Source: Salinibacterium sp. ZJ450
GTDB taxonomy: Bacteria; Actinomycetota; Actinomycetes; Actinomycetales; Microbacteriaceae
Assembly (NCBI RefSeq): GCF_011751885.2
Contig: NZ_CP061771.1
Coordinates: forward strand, 2,418,001-2,482,000
Direction: 5' to 3'
Length of the DNA: 64,000 bases
The translations under genes and the position numbers were made by a program. Under the pieces are notes generated by a model that saw only the letters and a program-made list of their open reading frames with translations, was not told the DNA's origin and ran no database searches. Below, piece by piece: positions 9,070-17,005 of this stretch. Within the stretch, counting starts at the first letter, position 1. Every line of letters begins with the position of its first letter.

Positions 9070-10065
9070 TTATCGGGACTCGGCGCCGGCCTGCGCCGCG
9101 GCATTCGCCCGCGAACGAAGCAGGAATCGGATGAACCAGCCGAGCGCCGCGACAGTGACCGCGACCATCAACTGCAGAAGCGCCACGCCCGGAGGCCACA
9201 GCACCATCACGATCGATTCCAGGCCATAGTTGAGTATCTCACCCGACGCACCCGCGAGCATGTCAGTGGCAACGCGGACCCCGACGAAAACGGCACGCGC
9301 GATCCACAAGATCAGCAACGCAGCGACAGCAGCGCTGACCCGACCCACCGTACGGTAGCCCGCCCAGGCGATGGCCAGACCAACGATCACCGCGGGAATC
9401 CATTGAACGTTGTGGAGCCTCGACGCGGTGAGCTCATCGGAGATAATGCCGAAAGGAGCTACCAGTGCGTCCGCCCAGATCCCCGCGGCAATTGCCGCGA
9501 TGCCCAAGCCGATGGTTGCGCCCGGTACCGGCGATTTGGTGATGAGCAGCACGACCAGGATGCCGATCAGGAGAGAGACGAGTACGACTGTGACCAGGGC
9601 AGCGAGAGTGGAACCTGCCCCGGCGCTCCCCTGCAGACCCGTCATGATGACGACGGTGATCTGAGCTGCGGCGATGACCTGGACGAGGAGCACACCCAGT
9701 AGTACTGCCCGGAGGCCATGCCGTGGGTGGCGGGCCCGAGTTGCCCGAGCCGCGACCCCTGCGATCGCTGAGCCGGTCACGATCAGTCCGCCGATCAGGG
9801 TGAGCATGTACTGGCTGAACATCTGAACCACTGCGGGCGTTGCCTCGGCGTTGGGGGAAGTGCCCAATAGCTTTTCCAACGGAAAGCGCATACCCGTGAC
9901 GAGCCACGGGAGCATTCCGATCAGCGCAGCAACCACCCCGATGGCGAAGCACCACAGCACGGCCAACTGTCGGCGGGGCACGCCCGCTTCCGCGACATCC
10001 GTCGACAATGTGTCAGCCGGGTCCGCTTGGTAAGACGAAGAACCATCACCATTGAGGGTTGTCAT
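9070..10065 (-). CDS. Polytopic membrane protein, paralogue of the 7097-8089 gene
   Basis: 331 residues with about eight to nine membrane helices, clearly homologous to the gene at 7097-8089 (AVLWCFAIGV, LPWLVTGMRFPL, FSQYMLTLIGGLIVTGSAIA, WAGYRTVGRVSAA). The N-terminal 35 residues and the C-terminal tail are polar and cytoplasmic by the positive-inside rule. Function is unknown. The ATG at 10065 is preferred over a longer form because TAGCCT (10078-10073) lies seven bases upstream, in the same hexamer and spacing as its paralogue. The two copies flank the ureohydrolase-like gene, indicating tandem duplication around it or insertion between them. Confidence 0.7.
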   Translation of the reverse strand: MTTLNGDGSSSYQADPADTLSTDVAEAGVPRRQLAVLWCFAIGVVAALIGMLPWLVTGMRFPLEKLLGTSPNAEATPAVVQMFSQYMLTLIGGLIVTGSAIAGVAARATRARHPRHGLRAVLLGVLLVQVIAAAQITVVIMTGLQGSAGAGSTLAALVTVVLVSLLIGILVVLLITKSPVPGATIGLGIAAIAAGIWADALVAPFGIISDELTASRLHNVQWIPAVIVGLAIAWAGYRTVGRVSAAVAALLILWIARAVFVGVRVATDMLAGASGEILNYGLESIVMVLWPPGVALLQLMVAVTVAALGWFIRFLLRSRANAAAQAGAESR

Positions 10066-10140
10066 GGTGGTGAGGCTATCGGAACACGAGAAAGACGCCA
10101 ATAGTTGGGCGTCAGTGACTGGTTTGCGATGACGGCGCCG

Positions 10141-10962
10141 TCACGCCTTGTCGGGACGTTCGACCTCGGTCTCGAGTGCGCCCTGAGCCGCAGCCGAACC
10201 GCTGCGGCCACCGCCGTACCCGCGCAGCACGAAGGCGAAACCGACGGCAAGGGCTGCACCCACAATGGGTCCCGCGATATATACCCAGTAGTCGGTGAAG
10301 TCCAGCGCGACAAGGTCTGGGCCGAATGTGCGCGCCGGGTTCATCGACGTCCCCGAGATCGGGCTGCCCCACAGCCCGGCGAGTGCGATGTAACCGCCGA
10401 CTCCGACCGCGCCGGCGACGCCGATGTTCTGCGCGCCGGACGCCGTGCCGAGGATCACGCTGACGAGTCCGAGCGTGAGGACGGCCTCCATCACGAACGC
10501 TTGGAACGACGAGTACCCGTCGGCCGGATAGTTGGACCCGTACGACGCCGACACTCCGATCACCGCGTACAGGAACCAGGCGGCCAGCGTCGCGCCGATC
10601 AGTTGCGCCACGATGTAGGCGGGCACGCGCCGCCACGGGAAGTCCCCGCGCAGCGAGAACGCGAGCGTCACCGCCGGATTCAAATGGGCGCCGGACACCT
10701 TGCCCATGAACAGGATGATCCCCATCACCATCAGCCCGGGTGCGATGACGGCCGCGGTCCTGTTGATCGTGTCGGGAAAGGCCTGACTCATCATTCCGCC
10801 GCCGGCGGCGACGAGCACCAGGAGGAACGTCCCAAACAGCTCCGACGCGAGTCGTCGCCACTCCTGCCGCGGGTTCTGGAAATCGGCGATTGGCTGAACG
10901 ACCTCGGCCTCGAACCACCGCTCGAACCGGCCTCGCGCCGCTGCGTGCGAATCCTGTGCCAT
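10141..10962 (-). CDS. Aquaporin (MIP family channel)
   Basis: 273 residues with six membrane helices and both pore motifs: HLNPAVT in the first half and SMNPARTFGP in the second. These place two Asn-Pro-Ala boxes in the channel of water or small neutral solutes. An N-terminal extension of about 40 residues precedes helix 1 (ELFGTFLLVLVAAGG), and a charged tail follows helix 6. The ATG at 10962 follows a GAGG ribosome-binding site; a TTG two codons earlier is less likely. It is probably a separate unit from the ureohydrolase set. Confidence 0.92.
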   Translation of the reverse strand: MAQDSHAAARGRFERWFEAEVVQPIADFQNPRQEWRRLASELFGTFLLVLVAAGGGMMSQAFPDTINRTAAVIAPGLMVMGIILFMGKVSGAHLNPAVTLAFSLRGDFPWRRVPAYIVAQLIGATLAAWFLYAVIGVSASYGSNYPADGYSSFQAFVMEAVLTLGLVSVILGTASGAQNIGVAGAVGVGGYIALAGLWGSPISGTSMNPARTFGPDLVALDFTDYWVYIAGPIVGAALAVGFAFVLRGYGGGRSGSAAAQGALETEVERPDKA

Positions 10963-11089
10963 CGCCAACCTCGTCCTTCAGAACGGTCGCTGCACCCTGC
11001 CCGGATGTAGGCGACGCTAACGAGGCCTGAGACTGTTTCTCATCACCTTGCGGGGGTGACATTCGACCCGCACGGTGCGGTCGCCGAGC

Positions 11090-11488
11090 TCAGGTCAGCG
11101 CGGTGCCCTGGGAAACCCAGACCCTGCCGATTGCGTCGTGGTACTCAATGAGGCAAGCGTCGGCTGCCCGCTGGGTGACGTCGCCATCCGCTTCGGTCGC
11201 CGCATGAAAGGAGTACTCGAAGCCAAGCTCGGTTCCCTGGGTGGCCCGCACCTCGCTCGCGTCGGCACCAGCCTCCTGCACACAGTCGCGGTAGTCGTTC
11301 ACTGACTGGCGGTACTCGGACTCGGTCACGTGCAGGTCGGCGAGCACGTCCTGCTGGTACTCGCTTGAGTTGTCCCGCAGGTCGCGACGCTCATCGTCGT
11401 TGAGCGCGTTCCATGGCGTGACGGCGCACCCGGAGAGGAGCACGGCGACGGAGATCACGACGACCGGCGCAACGGCATGGTTTCGCAA
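11090..11488 (-). CDS. Small lipoprotein of unknown function
   Basis: 132 residues. The N-terminus ([20 protein letters not shown]) is a lipoprotein signal peptide with lipobox LSGC, so the protein should be anchored outside the membrane. The mature part is acidic and helical ([30 protein letters not shown]) and has two further Cys residues ([20 protein letters not shown]) that could form a disulfide. TTG is used as start, with GGGGGA upstream. No family was recognised. Confidence 0.65.
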   Translation of the reverse strand: MRNHAVAPVVVISVAVLLSGCAVTPWNALNDDERRDLRDNSSEYQQDVLADLHVTESEYRQSVNDYRDCVQEAGADASEVRATQGTELGFEYSFHAATEADGDVTQRAADACLIEYHDAIGRVWVSQGTALT

Positions 11489-11568
11489 TCGATGTCCCCC
11501 AGAATTTGTCAGCTGCTCGAAAAGCTAGCGCATAGGAACCGGCGCGGCGACCCTCACCCGGCGTCCCG

Positions 11569-12078
11569 TCAGCTGACCTCGCCTGCGGCGCCCTTTATCG
11601 CGGCATCCACGTCGGACGCCTTCACGTCGAGTTCTTTCGCCACGCGCTTCTCTGCCTTCAACTCGGCTTTGTCAATCGCCTTCTGAATCGTAGTCTCACC
11701 GATGACAAGCAACGCGGCCTGACCTTCATCAATGAGGTCCCCGAGTTCCTTGACGTCGGAGCGTGAGATTCCACGCGAGAGGTGGCCGCTCGCTGCGCCG
11801 ATAGCGCCGCCGACGAGCGCAGTGCCGATTACAGCCGGAGGGAATAGAAGTCCCACAACCGCACCGGCCGCGGCACCGCCCCAACCTCCGTGGCGAGTCG
11901 CCATCTCGTCCTTGTTGACGTGCACCTTGCCCTTGTCGTCCTTCGTGACAACCCCTGCGTCGTACGTACCAACCGCGCCCGCCGAGTGCAACTCTTTGAC
12001 TACGTCGTAGTCAACTCGCGCCGCCGCTTCGCTCGGGTACGTGCCGATGAAGAGGAAAACACCATCTGCTTCAGCCAT
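11569..12078 (-). CDS. DUF1269-type stress-associated membrane-interacting protein
   Basis: 169 residues. The N-terminal half (FLFIGTYPSEAAARVDYDVV, VGTYDAGVVTKDDKGKVHV) and the glycine-rich hydrophobic hairpin in the middle (AAAGAVVGLLFPPAVIGTAL) match DUF1269 proteins, often found among general stress genes in actinobacteria. The C-terminal third is a charged helix (IQKAIDKAELKAEKRVAKEL). The biochemical role is unknown. The ATG follows AGGAG. A related protein (DUF6325) is encoded at 20397-20855. Confidence 0.7.
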   Translation of the reverse strand: MAEADGVFLFIGTYPSEAAARVDYDVVKELHSAGAVGTYDAGVVTKDDKGKVHVNKDEMATRHGGWGGAAAGAVVGLLFPPAVIGTALVGGAIGAASGHLSRGISRSDVKELGDLIDEGQAALLVIGETTIQKAIDKAELKAEKRVAKELDVKASDVDAAIKGAAGEVS

Positions 12079-12250
12079 TCTCGGCTCCTATCCAAAGTGG
12101 GGAATCTCTCCTGATAGAACCACCGCTGGCATTTGGGGCCATCACTCGGTTGGGGTGAAATGGGCGACTCGTCTCGTTCGCCGGTGAATAACGCCTGAGA
12201 GGCCGGTTAAACCCCTTAACAGGGGCCCAATCCGGACGTAGCATGGCCCC

Positions 12251-13198
12251 ATGTCCGGTCGCATGGTCGCGCGTACATTGTCCGCCGCCGCATTGGGCGC
12301 TCTCCTGTTCGTATCAGGAACGCCCGCGGTCCTCGCCGCACCGCATGCACCGCCCGGTCACTCCGAGGATGTGATCGCACTGCCCAACGGGTTCCAGCCA
12401 GAGGGAATCGCGATCGACCATCACGGCACTGGATACGTCGGCTCACTCGTCGACGGCGACGTCTACGTCTTCGATGTGCGCAGCGGCGAGGAGATCACGA
12501 CCCTCGAGGGTCCTGGCACGCCGTCGGTCGGCCTGAAGATCGATGACCAGGGTCGGCTGTTCATCGCGGGCGGGCCCACCGGTGAGGCGCGGGTCGTGGA
12601 TGCCGACACCGGCGACCTCCTGGAGAGCTACACCCTCACCAGCGCGCCGTCGATCGTGAACGATGTCGTCGTGACTTGCGACGCCGCATGGTTCACGGAC
12701 AGTCAGCAGGCGCAGCTCTACAAGCTCCCCCTCGGAAAGGACGGCGCGCTCCCGGAGTCGGATGCGATCGAGGTCGTCCCGCTGTCGGGCGACTGGGTAC
12801 AGCAGGAGGGCTTCAATGCCAACGGCATCGCGGAGACCCCTGACCACGAAGCACTCCTCGTGATCCAAACGAACACCGGCATCCTGTTCCGCGTCGATCC
12901 CGAGACCGGCGACGCCACGGTCGTTGACCTGGGCGGTGTCGTGCTCACTGACGGCGACGGGCTGCTCGTCGTCGGACGCACCCTGTACGTCGTACAGAAC
13001 TTCTTGAACACGGTCGCCGTCATCCGCCTCGATGCAGCAGGCACCAGCGGCGAACTCGTCGACCAGCGCACGGATTCCGACTTCCAAGTGCCGACGACAA
13101 TCGCGAAGTTCCGCGACGGGCTTTACCTCCCGAACGCGCGCTTCGACACTCCCCCGACGCCCGACACCGAGTACTCGGTGGTGCGCATCGATCGGTGA
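12251..13198 (+). CDS. Secreted SMP-30/gluconolactonase-like beta-propeller protein
   Basis: 315 residues with a Sec signal peptide (hydrophobic LSAAALGALLFVSGTPAVLA, cleavage near VLAAPHA). The rest consists of repeated short strands typical of a beta-propeller: LPNGFQPEGIAID, DGDVYVFDVRSGE, DDQGRLFIAGG, SIVNDVVVTCDAAWFTD and ANGIAETPD. This pattern is that of SMP-30/NHL-like propellers, which may be lactonases or binding scaffolds; catalytic metal ligands cannot be assigned with certainty. TAGCAT at 12239-12244 lies six bases before the ATG, suggesting a leaderless transcript. Confidence 0.75.
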   Translation: MSGRMVARTLSAAALGALLFVSGTPAVLAAPHAPPGHSEDVIALPNGFQPEGIAIDHHGTGYVGSLVDGDVYVFDVRSGEEITTLEGPGTPSVGLKIDDQGRLFIAGGPTGEARVVDADTGDLLESYTLTSAPSIVNDVVVTCDAAWFTDSQQAQLYKLPLGKDGALPESDAIEVVPLSGDWVQQEGFNANGIAETPDHEALLVIQTNTGILFRVDPETGDATVVDLGGVVLTDGDGLLVVGRTLYVVQNFLNTVAVIRLDAAGTSGELVDQRTDSDFQVPTTIAKFRDGLYLPNARFDTPPTPDTEYSVVRIDR

Positions 13199-13218
13199 TT
13201 AGTGGTTCCTGCGTGCAG

Positions 13219-13857
13219 TCACCGCTCGGCGGGTGCTCCCGGCGGACCGGTGAGCAGCGTGGGGATGTAGTCGAGCAACTGCAGACGCCCGTCAAAGGTC
13301 CGACTCTCGACGAGCTCGAGAGCGACATCCGGGTAGCCGTCGTAGATGCGCTCGCTGCCGGTCTTGCCGGTAATCACCGGAAAGACGACCACCCGGAATC
13401 TGTCCACCAGCCCCGCCGCGAGCAGCGCTCGGCTCAGGCTCAGGCTACCGATCGTGCGCATAGGCTTCGTCCCACTTCGCTTCATCTCCGCTACCGCCTC
13501 GACCGCGTCTGCGTTGACGACCTCGGTGTTGGGCAAGGCGAACGGTGGTTTCAGGGTCGAGGAGAAGACCACTTTGGGCGCTTGGGCAATCCCGCCGATA
13601 CTGGATTCCTCGTCGGTCGTGAAACTCGATTCTGACTCTGCGCTCTGCGCGGCGAACCCCGCCATCTGGCGGTAGGTTTTCGCCCCCATCAAGATCGTGT
13701 AGTCGTTCTCGGGCTGCTCCTCGAGCCAGCGCAGATACTCGGGGCCTTCCAGCCCCCACCAGCCTGGCCAACCCTCTGCGGATGCATACCCGTCGAGCGA
13801 GATGATGAAATCCACGAGCAGTTCCTGTGTGGATGAATCGCCAGCATTCTCATGCAT
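13219..13857 (-). CDS. Dihydrofolate reductase-family (RibD C-terminal-like) protein
   Basis: 212 residues matching the bacterial DHFR/RibD-C superfamily: VDFIISLDGYASAEG at the N-terminus, ENDYTILMGAKTYRQMAG, KVVFSSTLKPP and MRTIGSLSLSRALLAAGLVD, ending in FRVVVFPVITGKTG. Members bind NADPH and reduce pteridine- or riboflavin-precursor-like substrates, but most stand-alone copies such as this have unknown substrates. The start is supported by GGAGG nine bases upstream. It converges with the preceding propeller gene, with only 20 bases between their ends. Confidence 0.8.
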   Translation of the reverse strand: MHENAGDSSTQELLVDFIISLDGYASAEGWPGWWGLEGPEYLRWLEEQPENDYTILMGAKTYRQMAGFAAQSAESESSFTTDEESSIGGIAQAPKVVFSSTLKPPFALPNTEVVNADAVEAVAEMKRSGTKPMRTIGSLSLSRALLAAGLVDRFRVVVFPVITGKTGSERIYDGYPDVALELVESRTFDGRLQLLDYIPTLLTGPPGAPAER

Positions 13858-14094
13858 TCTCGGTTCCTCCGTTCTCAGTTACCTGATGGACGAGCCTACG
13901 GTTGACGCGCCTGGAGGCCAAGGGTGCGACCGGGCGATCTCACGCACACAATCCGCCGCCCCCAACGGCCTGATCGACACCAATCTCACCCCGCCGGGGT
14001 GACGATTGCCACGACATTGCGCTCCTAGCCTGATGGAGGGCGCGGGCGCACAGAGCGCGCGCGCCGGATTCGTTCACGGACGATTGGTGACGCC

Positions 14095-14475
14095 ATGGAT
14101 TTCTGGAGTTGGGTCTCGTGGTTCTTCTGGGTCTTCGTCTTCACGGCCTACCTGATGGTGCTGTTCTCGATCCTCGGCGACATCTTCCGCGATAGCACCC
14201 TGAACGGGTGGGTGAAGGCGATCTGGATCATCTTCCTCATCTTCGTCCCGTTCCTCACCGCGCTGATCTACGTGATCGCACGCGGTTCAGGAATGCAGAA
14301 GCGTGGGATGGCGCAGGCTCGGGATATGCGGGAGCAGCAGGATGCGTACATCCGCTCGACGGCTGGGGCATCGTCGCCGTCACAGGACATCGCGACGGCA
14401 AAGTCGCTGCTCGACTCCGGTGCGATCACTCAGGCCGAGTTCGATGCCCTCAAGTCGAAGGCACTCGCGCGCTGA
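14095..14475 (+). CDS. PLDc_N/SHOCT-domain membrane protein
   Basis: 126 residues. Two membrane helices form the N-terminal half (FFWVFVFTAYLMVLFSILGD and WIIFLIFVPFLTALIYVIAR), similar to the PLDc_N anchor. After a charged linker, the C-terminus is a SHOCT motif (IATAKSLLDSGAITQAEFDALKSKAL is its span, about residues 100-125), a short helical module found at protein ends in bacteria. Role unknown. It lies 64 bases upstream of cardiolipin synthase on the same strand, so a role in the same membrane-lipid unit is plausible. Confidence 0.75.
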   Translation: MDFWSWVSWFFWVFVFTAYLMVLFSILGDIFRDSTLNGWVKAIWIIFLIFVPFLTALIYVIARGSGMQKRGMAQARDMREQQDAYIRSTAGASSPSQDIATAKSLLDSGAITQAEFDALKSKALAR

Positions 14476-14539
14476 CAGCGGGTGGATGTGGATCGGCCAG
14501 CACCTCCATCCTCCGCATGTGGCACCGAGAGGCTCAAAC

Positions 14540-16018
14540 ATGGACCCAGTGCTTGGAACGGGCGGAATCTGGGCGGCGGGGTTCCTCATCGACCTGGCCA
14601 TCAAGATCACCGCTCTCTTCATCATCCCGAGAGGTCGAAAGCCAACGGCGGCGATGGCGTGGCTGCTCGCGATCTTCCTGATCCCGTTCATCGGGATACT
14701 GCTGTTCCTGGTGATCGGCAATTTCCGGTTGCCGAAGAAGCGCATGCAGGAGCAGGCACGAATCGATGCGCTGATCGAGGACCGCGTTGTCGCGGAGAGC
14801 AGCGTCATCGCTGACGAGTCCTCCTGGCCCAGGTGGTTCCAGCGCGTCGCGCAGCAGAACGAAAAGCTCACGGCGCTGCCGGCGCTCGGCGGCAACGATT
14901 CAACGTTGTTCGGGGACTATCAGTCGTCGATCGATGCGATGACAGCGGATGTCGAAAAGGCACAGAAGTTCGTGCACGTGGAGTTCTTCATCGTCTCCTG
15001 GGATAAGACCACTCGAGGGTTCTTCTCCGCGATGGAACGCGCGGTCGCCCGCGGTGTGAGCGTGCGACTGCTCGCCGACCACGTCTCCTCCACGAGGATG
15101 CCCCACTGCAAGGAGACGTTTGCCGAGCTGGATCGGATCGGGGTGAAGTGGGAGTGGATGCTTCCGGTGATGCCGTTCAAGGGCAAATACCAGCGGCCCG
15201 ATCTGCGCAACCACCGCAAGATCGTCGTGGTCGACGGGATCGTCGCGTTCCTCGGCTCACAGAACCTGGTCGACCGCACGTACAACTCCGAGAAGAACAT
15301 CAAACGCGGCCTGAAATGGCAGGAGCTCGTCACCCGGCTTACCGGGCCGGTCGTGGCATCCGTCAACGCGGTCTTCCTCTCGGACTGGCTCATCGAGACC
15401 GACGAGAACCTCATCGACACCGAGCACGTTCTCGTGTCGGAGCTCGCCCGCGACACGTCACCCGATGCGGTGGTGTGCCAGGTGGTACCGTCCGGCCCGG
15501 GATACCAGACCGAAAACAATCTGCGGCTCTTTTTATCGCTGATCTACGGCGCTAACGAGAAGGTGATCCTCACCAGCCCCTACTTCGTCCCCGACGAGGC
15601 AATGGTCTACGCGATCACCACCGCCTGCCAGCGAGGGCTGGAAGTGCAGCTGTTCGTCTCCGAGATCAGCGATCAGGGACTCGTCTACCACGCGCAGCGG
15701 TCCTATTACGATGCCCTGCTCGAAGCCGGGGTGAAGATCTACCTGTACCCGGCGCCCTTCATCCTGCACTCCAAGCACTTCTCCATCGACGACGACATCG
15801 CGGTGATCGGCTCCAGCAACATGGACATCCGGTCGTTCAGCCTCAACATGGAGGTCTCGCTGATGGTCCTCGGGAAGTCATTCGTCGCAGGCATGCGCCA
15901 GGTGGAGCAGGGCTACCGGGACGCCAGCCGCGAACTCACCCTCGAACAATGGCGTCGCGAGCCGGCGAAGGCCTCGTTCCTCGACGGCATGGCCCGACTT
16001 ACGTCCGCGCTGAACTAG
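14540..16018 (+). CDS. cls: Cardiolipin synthase (phospholipase D family)
   Basis: 492 residues. Two N-terminal membrane helices are followed by two phospholipase D catalytic modules, each with an HKD motif: HRKIVVVDG with GSQN, and HSKHFSIDDD with GSSN. This is the ClsA layout; the enzyme joins two phosphatidylglycerol molecules, or related lipids, to make cardiolipin at the membrane. The ATG at 14540 starts directly before the first helix (MDPVLGTGGIWAAGFLIDLA). The next gene starts two bases after its stop. Confidence 0.93.
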   Translation: MDPVLGTGGIWAAGFLIDLAIKITALFIIPRGRKPTAAMAWLLAIFLIPFIGILLFLVIGNFRLPKKRMQEQARIDALIEDRVVAESSVIADESSWPRWFQRVAQQNEKLTALPALGGNDSTLFGDYQSSIDAMTADVEKAQKFVHVEFFIVSWDKTTRGFFSAMERAVARGVSVRLLADHVSSTRMPHCKETFAELDRIGVKWEWMLPVMPFKGKYQRPDLRNHRKIVVVDGIVAFLGSQNLVDRTYNSEKNIKRGLKWQELVTRLTGPVVASVNAVFLSDWLIETDENLIDTEHVLVSELARDTSPDAVVCQVVPSGPGYQTENNLRLFLSLIYGANEKVILTSPYFVPDEAMVYAITTACQRGLEVQLFVSEISDQGLVYHAQRSYYDALLEAGVKIYLYPAPFILHSKHFSIDDDIAVIGSSNMDIRSFSLNMEVSLMVLGKSFVAGMRQVEQGYRDASRELTLEQWRREPAKASFLDGMARLTSALN

Positions 16019-16020
16019 CC

Positions 16021-16902
16021 ATGGGAGTCAATAGGCGAACCCCCAAGCGCCCGGCGTCCAGCCTGGCTGAGCGATGGACCACGATCGACGGAATCGACGT
16101 CTTCTACCGCGAGTCGCCCGAGCCACCGGACGCTCCGGTGATGATGCACCTGCACGGCTTCGGCCTCTCGGGCCGGTACCTGCTCCCGACGGCCGAACGG
16201 CTCAGCGACGACTTTCACACCTTCGTTCCCGACCTCCCCGGGTTCGGACGAAGCGGGAAGGCGGCCGATGCCCTCGACGTCCCCGATCTCGCGCACGCCG
16301 CAGCCAGATTCCTCGACGATCGTGGGGTCGAATCGGCCACGCTGGTCGGCAACTCGATGGGATGCCCCGTCATCCTGGAGTTCGCGTATCGACATCCTGA
16401 GCGCCTCAAGCGTGCGGTCCTCGTGTCGCCGGCCGGTGGTGTGTACAACCAGCCTCTACGCCGCGCCGTTGGGCAGCTCGCTCGCGACGGTGTGCGCGAG
16501 CCGACTCGGATGGCGCGTGTGGCGGTTCCGGATTACCTGCGATTCGGTGTTCCCAGCACGTTCAAGCTCTTCCGGGCGCTTACTCAATACCCGTCGCTCG
16601 ACCGGCTGCTCGAGCTGCACATTCCGACCCTGGTTGTCATCGGCGACCGGGATCCGCTGATGCCGAGCCCCGCCCGCGTTCAGGAGGTTGCCGGCCGCAC
16701 CGACAACCACGTGCTGGTGGTCATGGTCGAGGGTGCGGCGCACGCCATCAATTTCAGTCACCCGGGCGAACTGTCCCACCTCATTCGCCTGTTCATGGCG
16801 GACCAGCCGATCGTCGACGACCCCGACTCGCCGGGCCATGCCCGCTTGCAGGAAATCCACCGTGGTGCGCACCATCCACCCAGTAGGGACCCTGGGAACT
16901 GA
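16021..16902 (+). CDS. Alpha/beta hydrolase
   Basis: 293 residues with a full alpha/beta-hydrolase core. The oxyanion loop is HLHGFGLSG, the nucleophile elbow GNSMG (Ser), the acid GDRDPLMP (Asp) and the His in EGAAHAINFSH. The DLPGFGRSG strand-turn is also typical. The substrate is unknown; position suggests lipid or envelope ester chemistry. It begins two bases after the cardiolipin synthase stop, so the two are translationally coupled. The cap region (about residues 130-200) is short. Confidence 0.85.
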   Translation: MGVNRRTPKRPASSLAERWTTIDGIDVFYRESPEPPDAPVMMHLHGFGLSGRYLLPTAERLSDDFHTFVPDLPGFGRSGKAADALDVPDLAHAAARFLDDRGVESATLVGNSMGCPVILEFAYRHPERLKRAVLVSPAGGVYNQPLRRAVGQLARDGVREPTRMARVAVPDYLRFGVPSTFKLFRALTQYPSLDRLLELHIPTLVVIGDRDPLMPSPARVQEVAGRTDNHVLVVMVEGAAHAINFSHPGELSHLIRLFMADQPIVDDPDSPGHARLQEIHRGAHHPPSRDPGN

Positions 16903-17005
16903 CCTGAGGCCCGCTGCCAAACAATCACACGATCCGGGTGATGACGAACGGGTGCGGAGTACACATCGTGTGTAACGAGGTCACTGCACAAGAGGAGCGC
17001 ACGTC

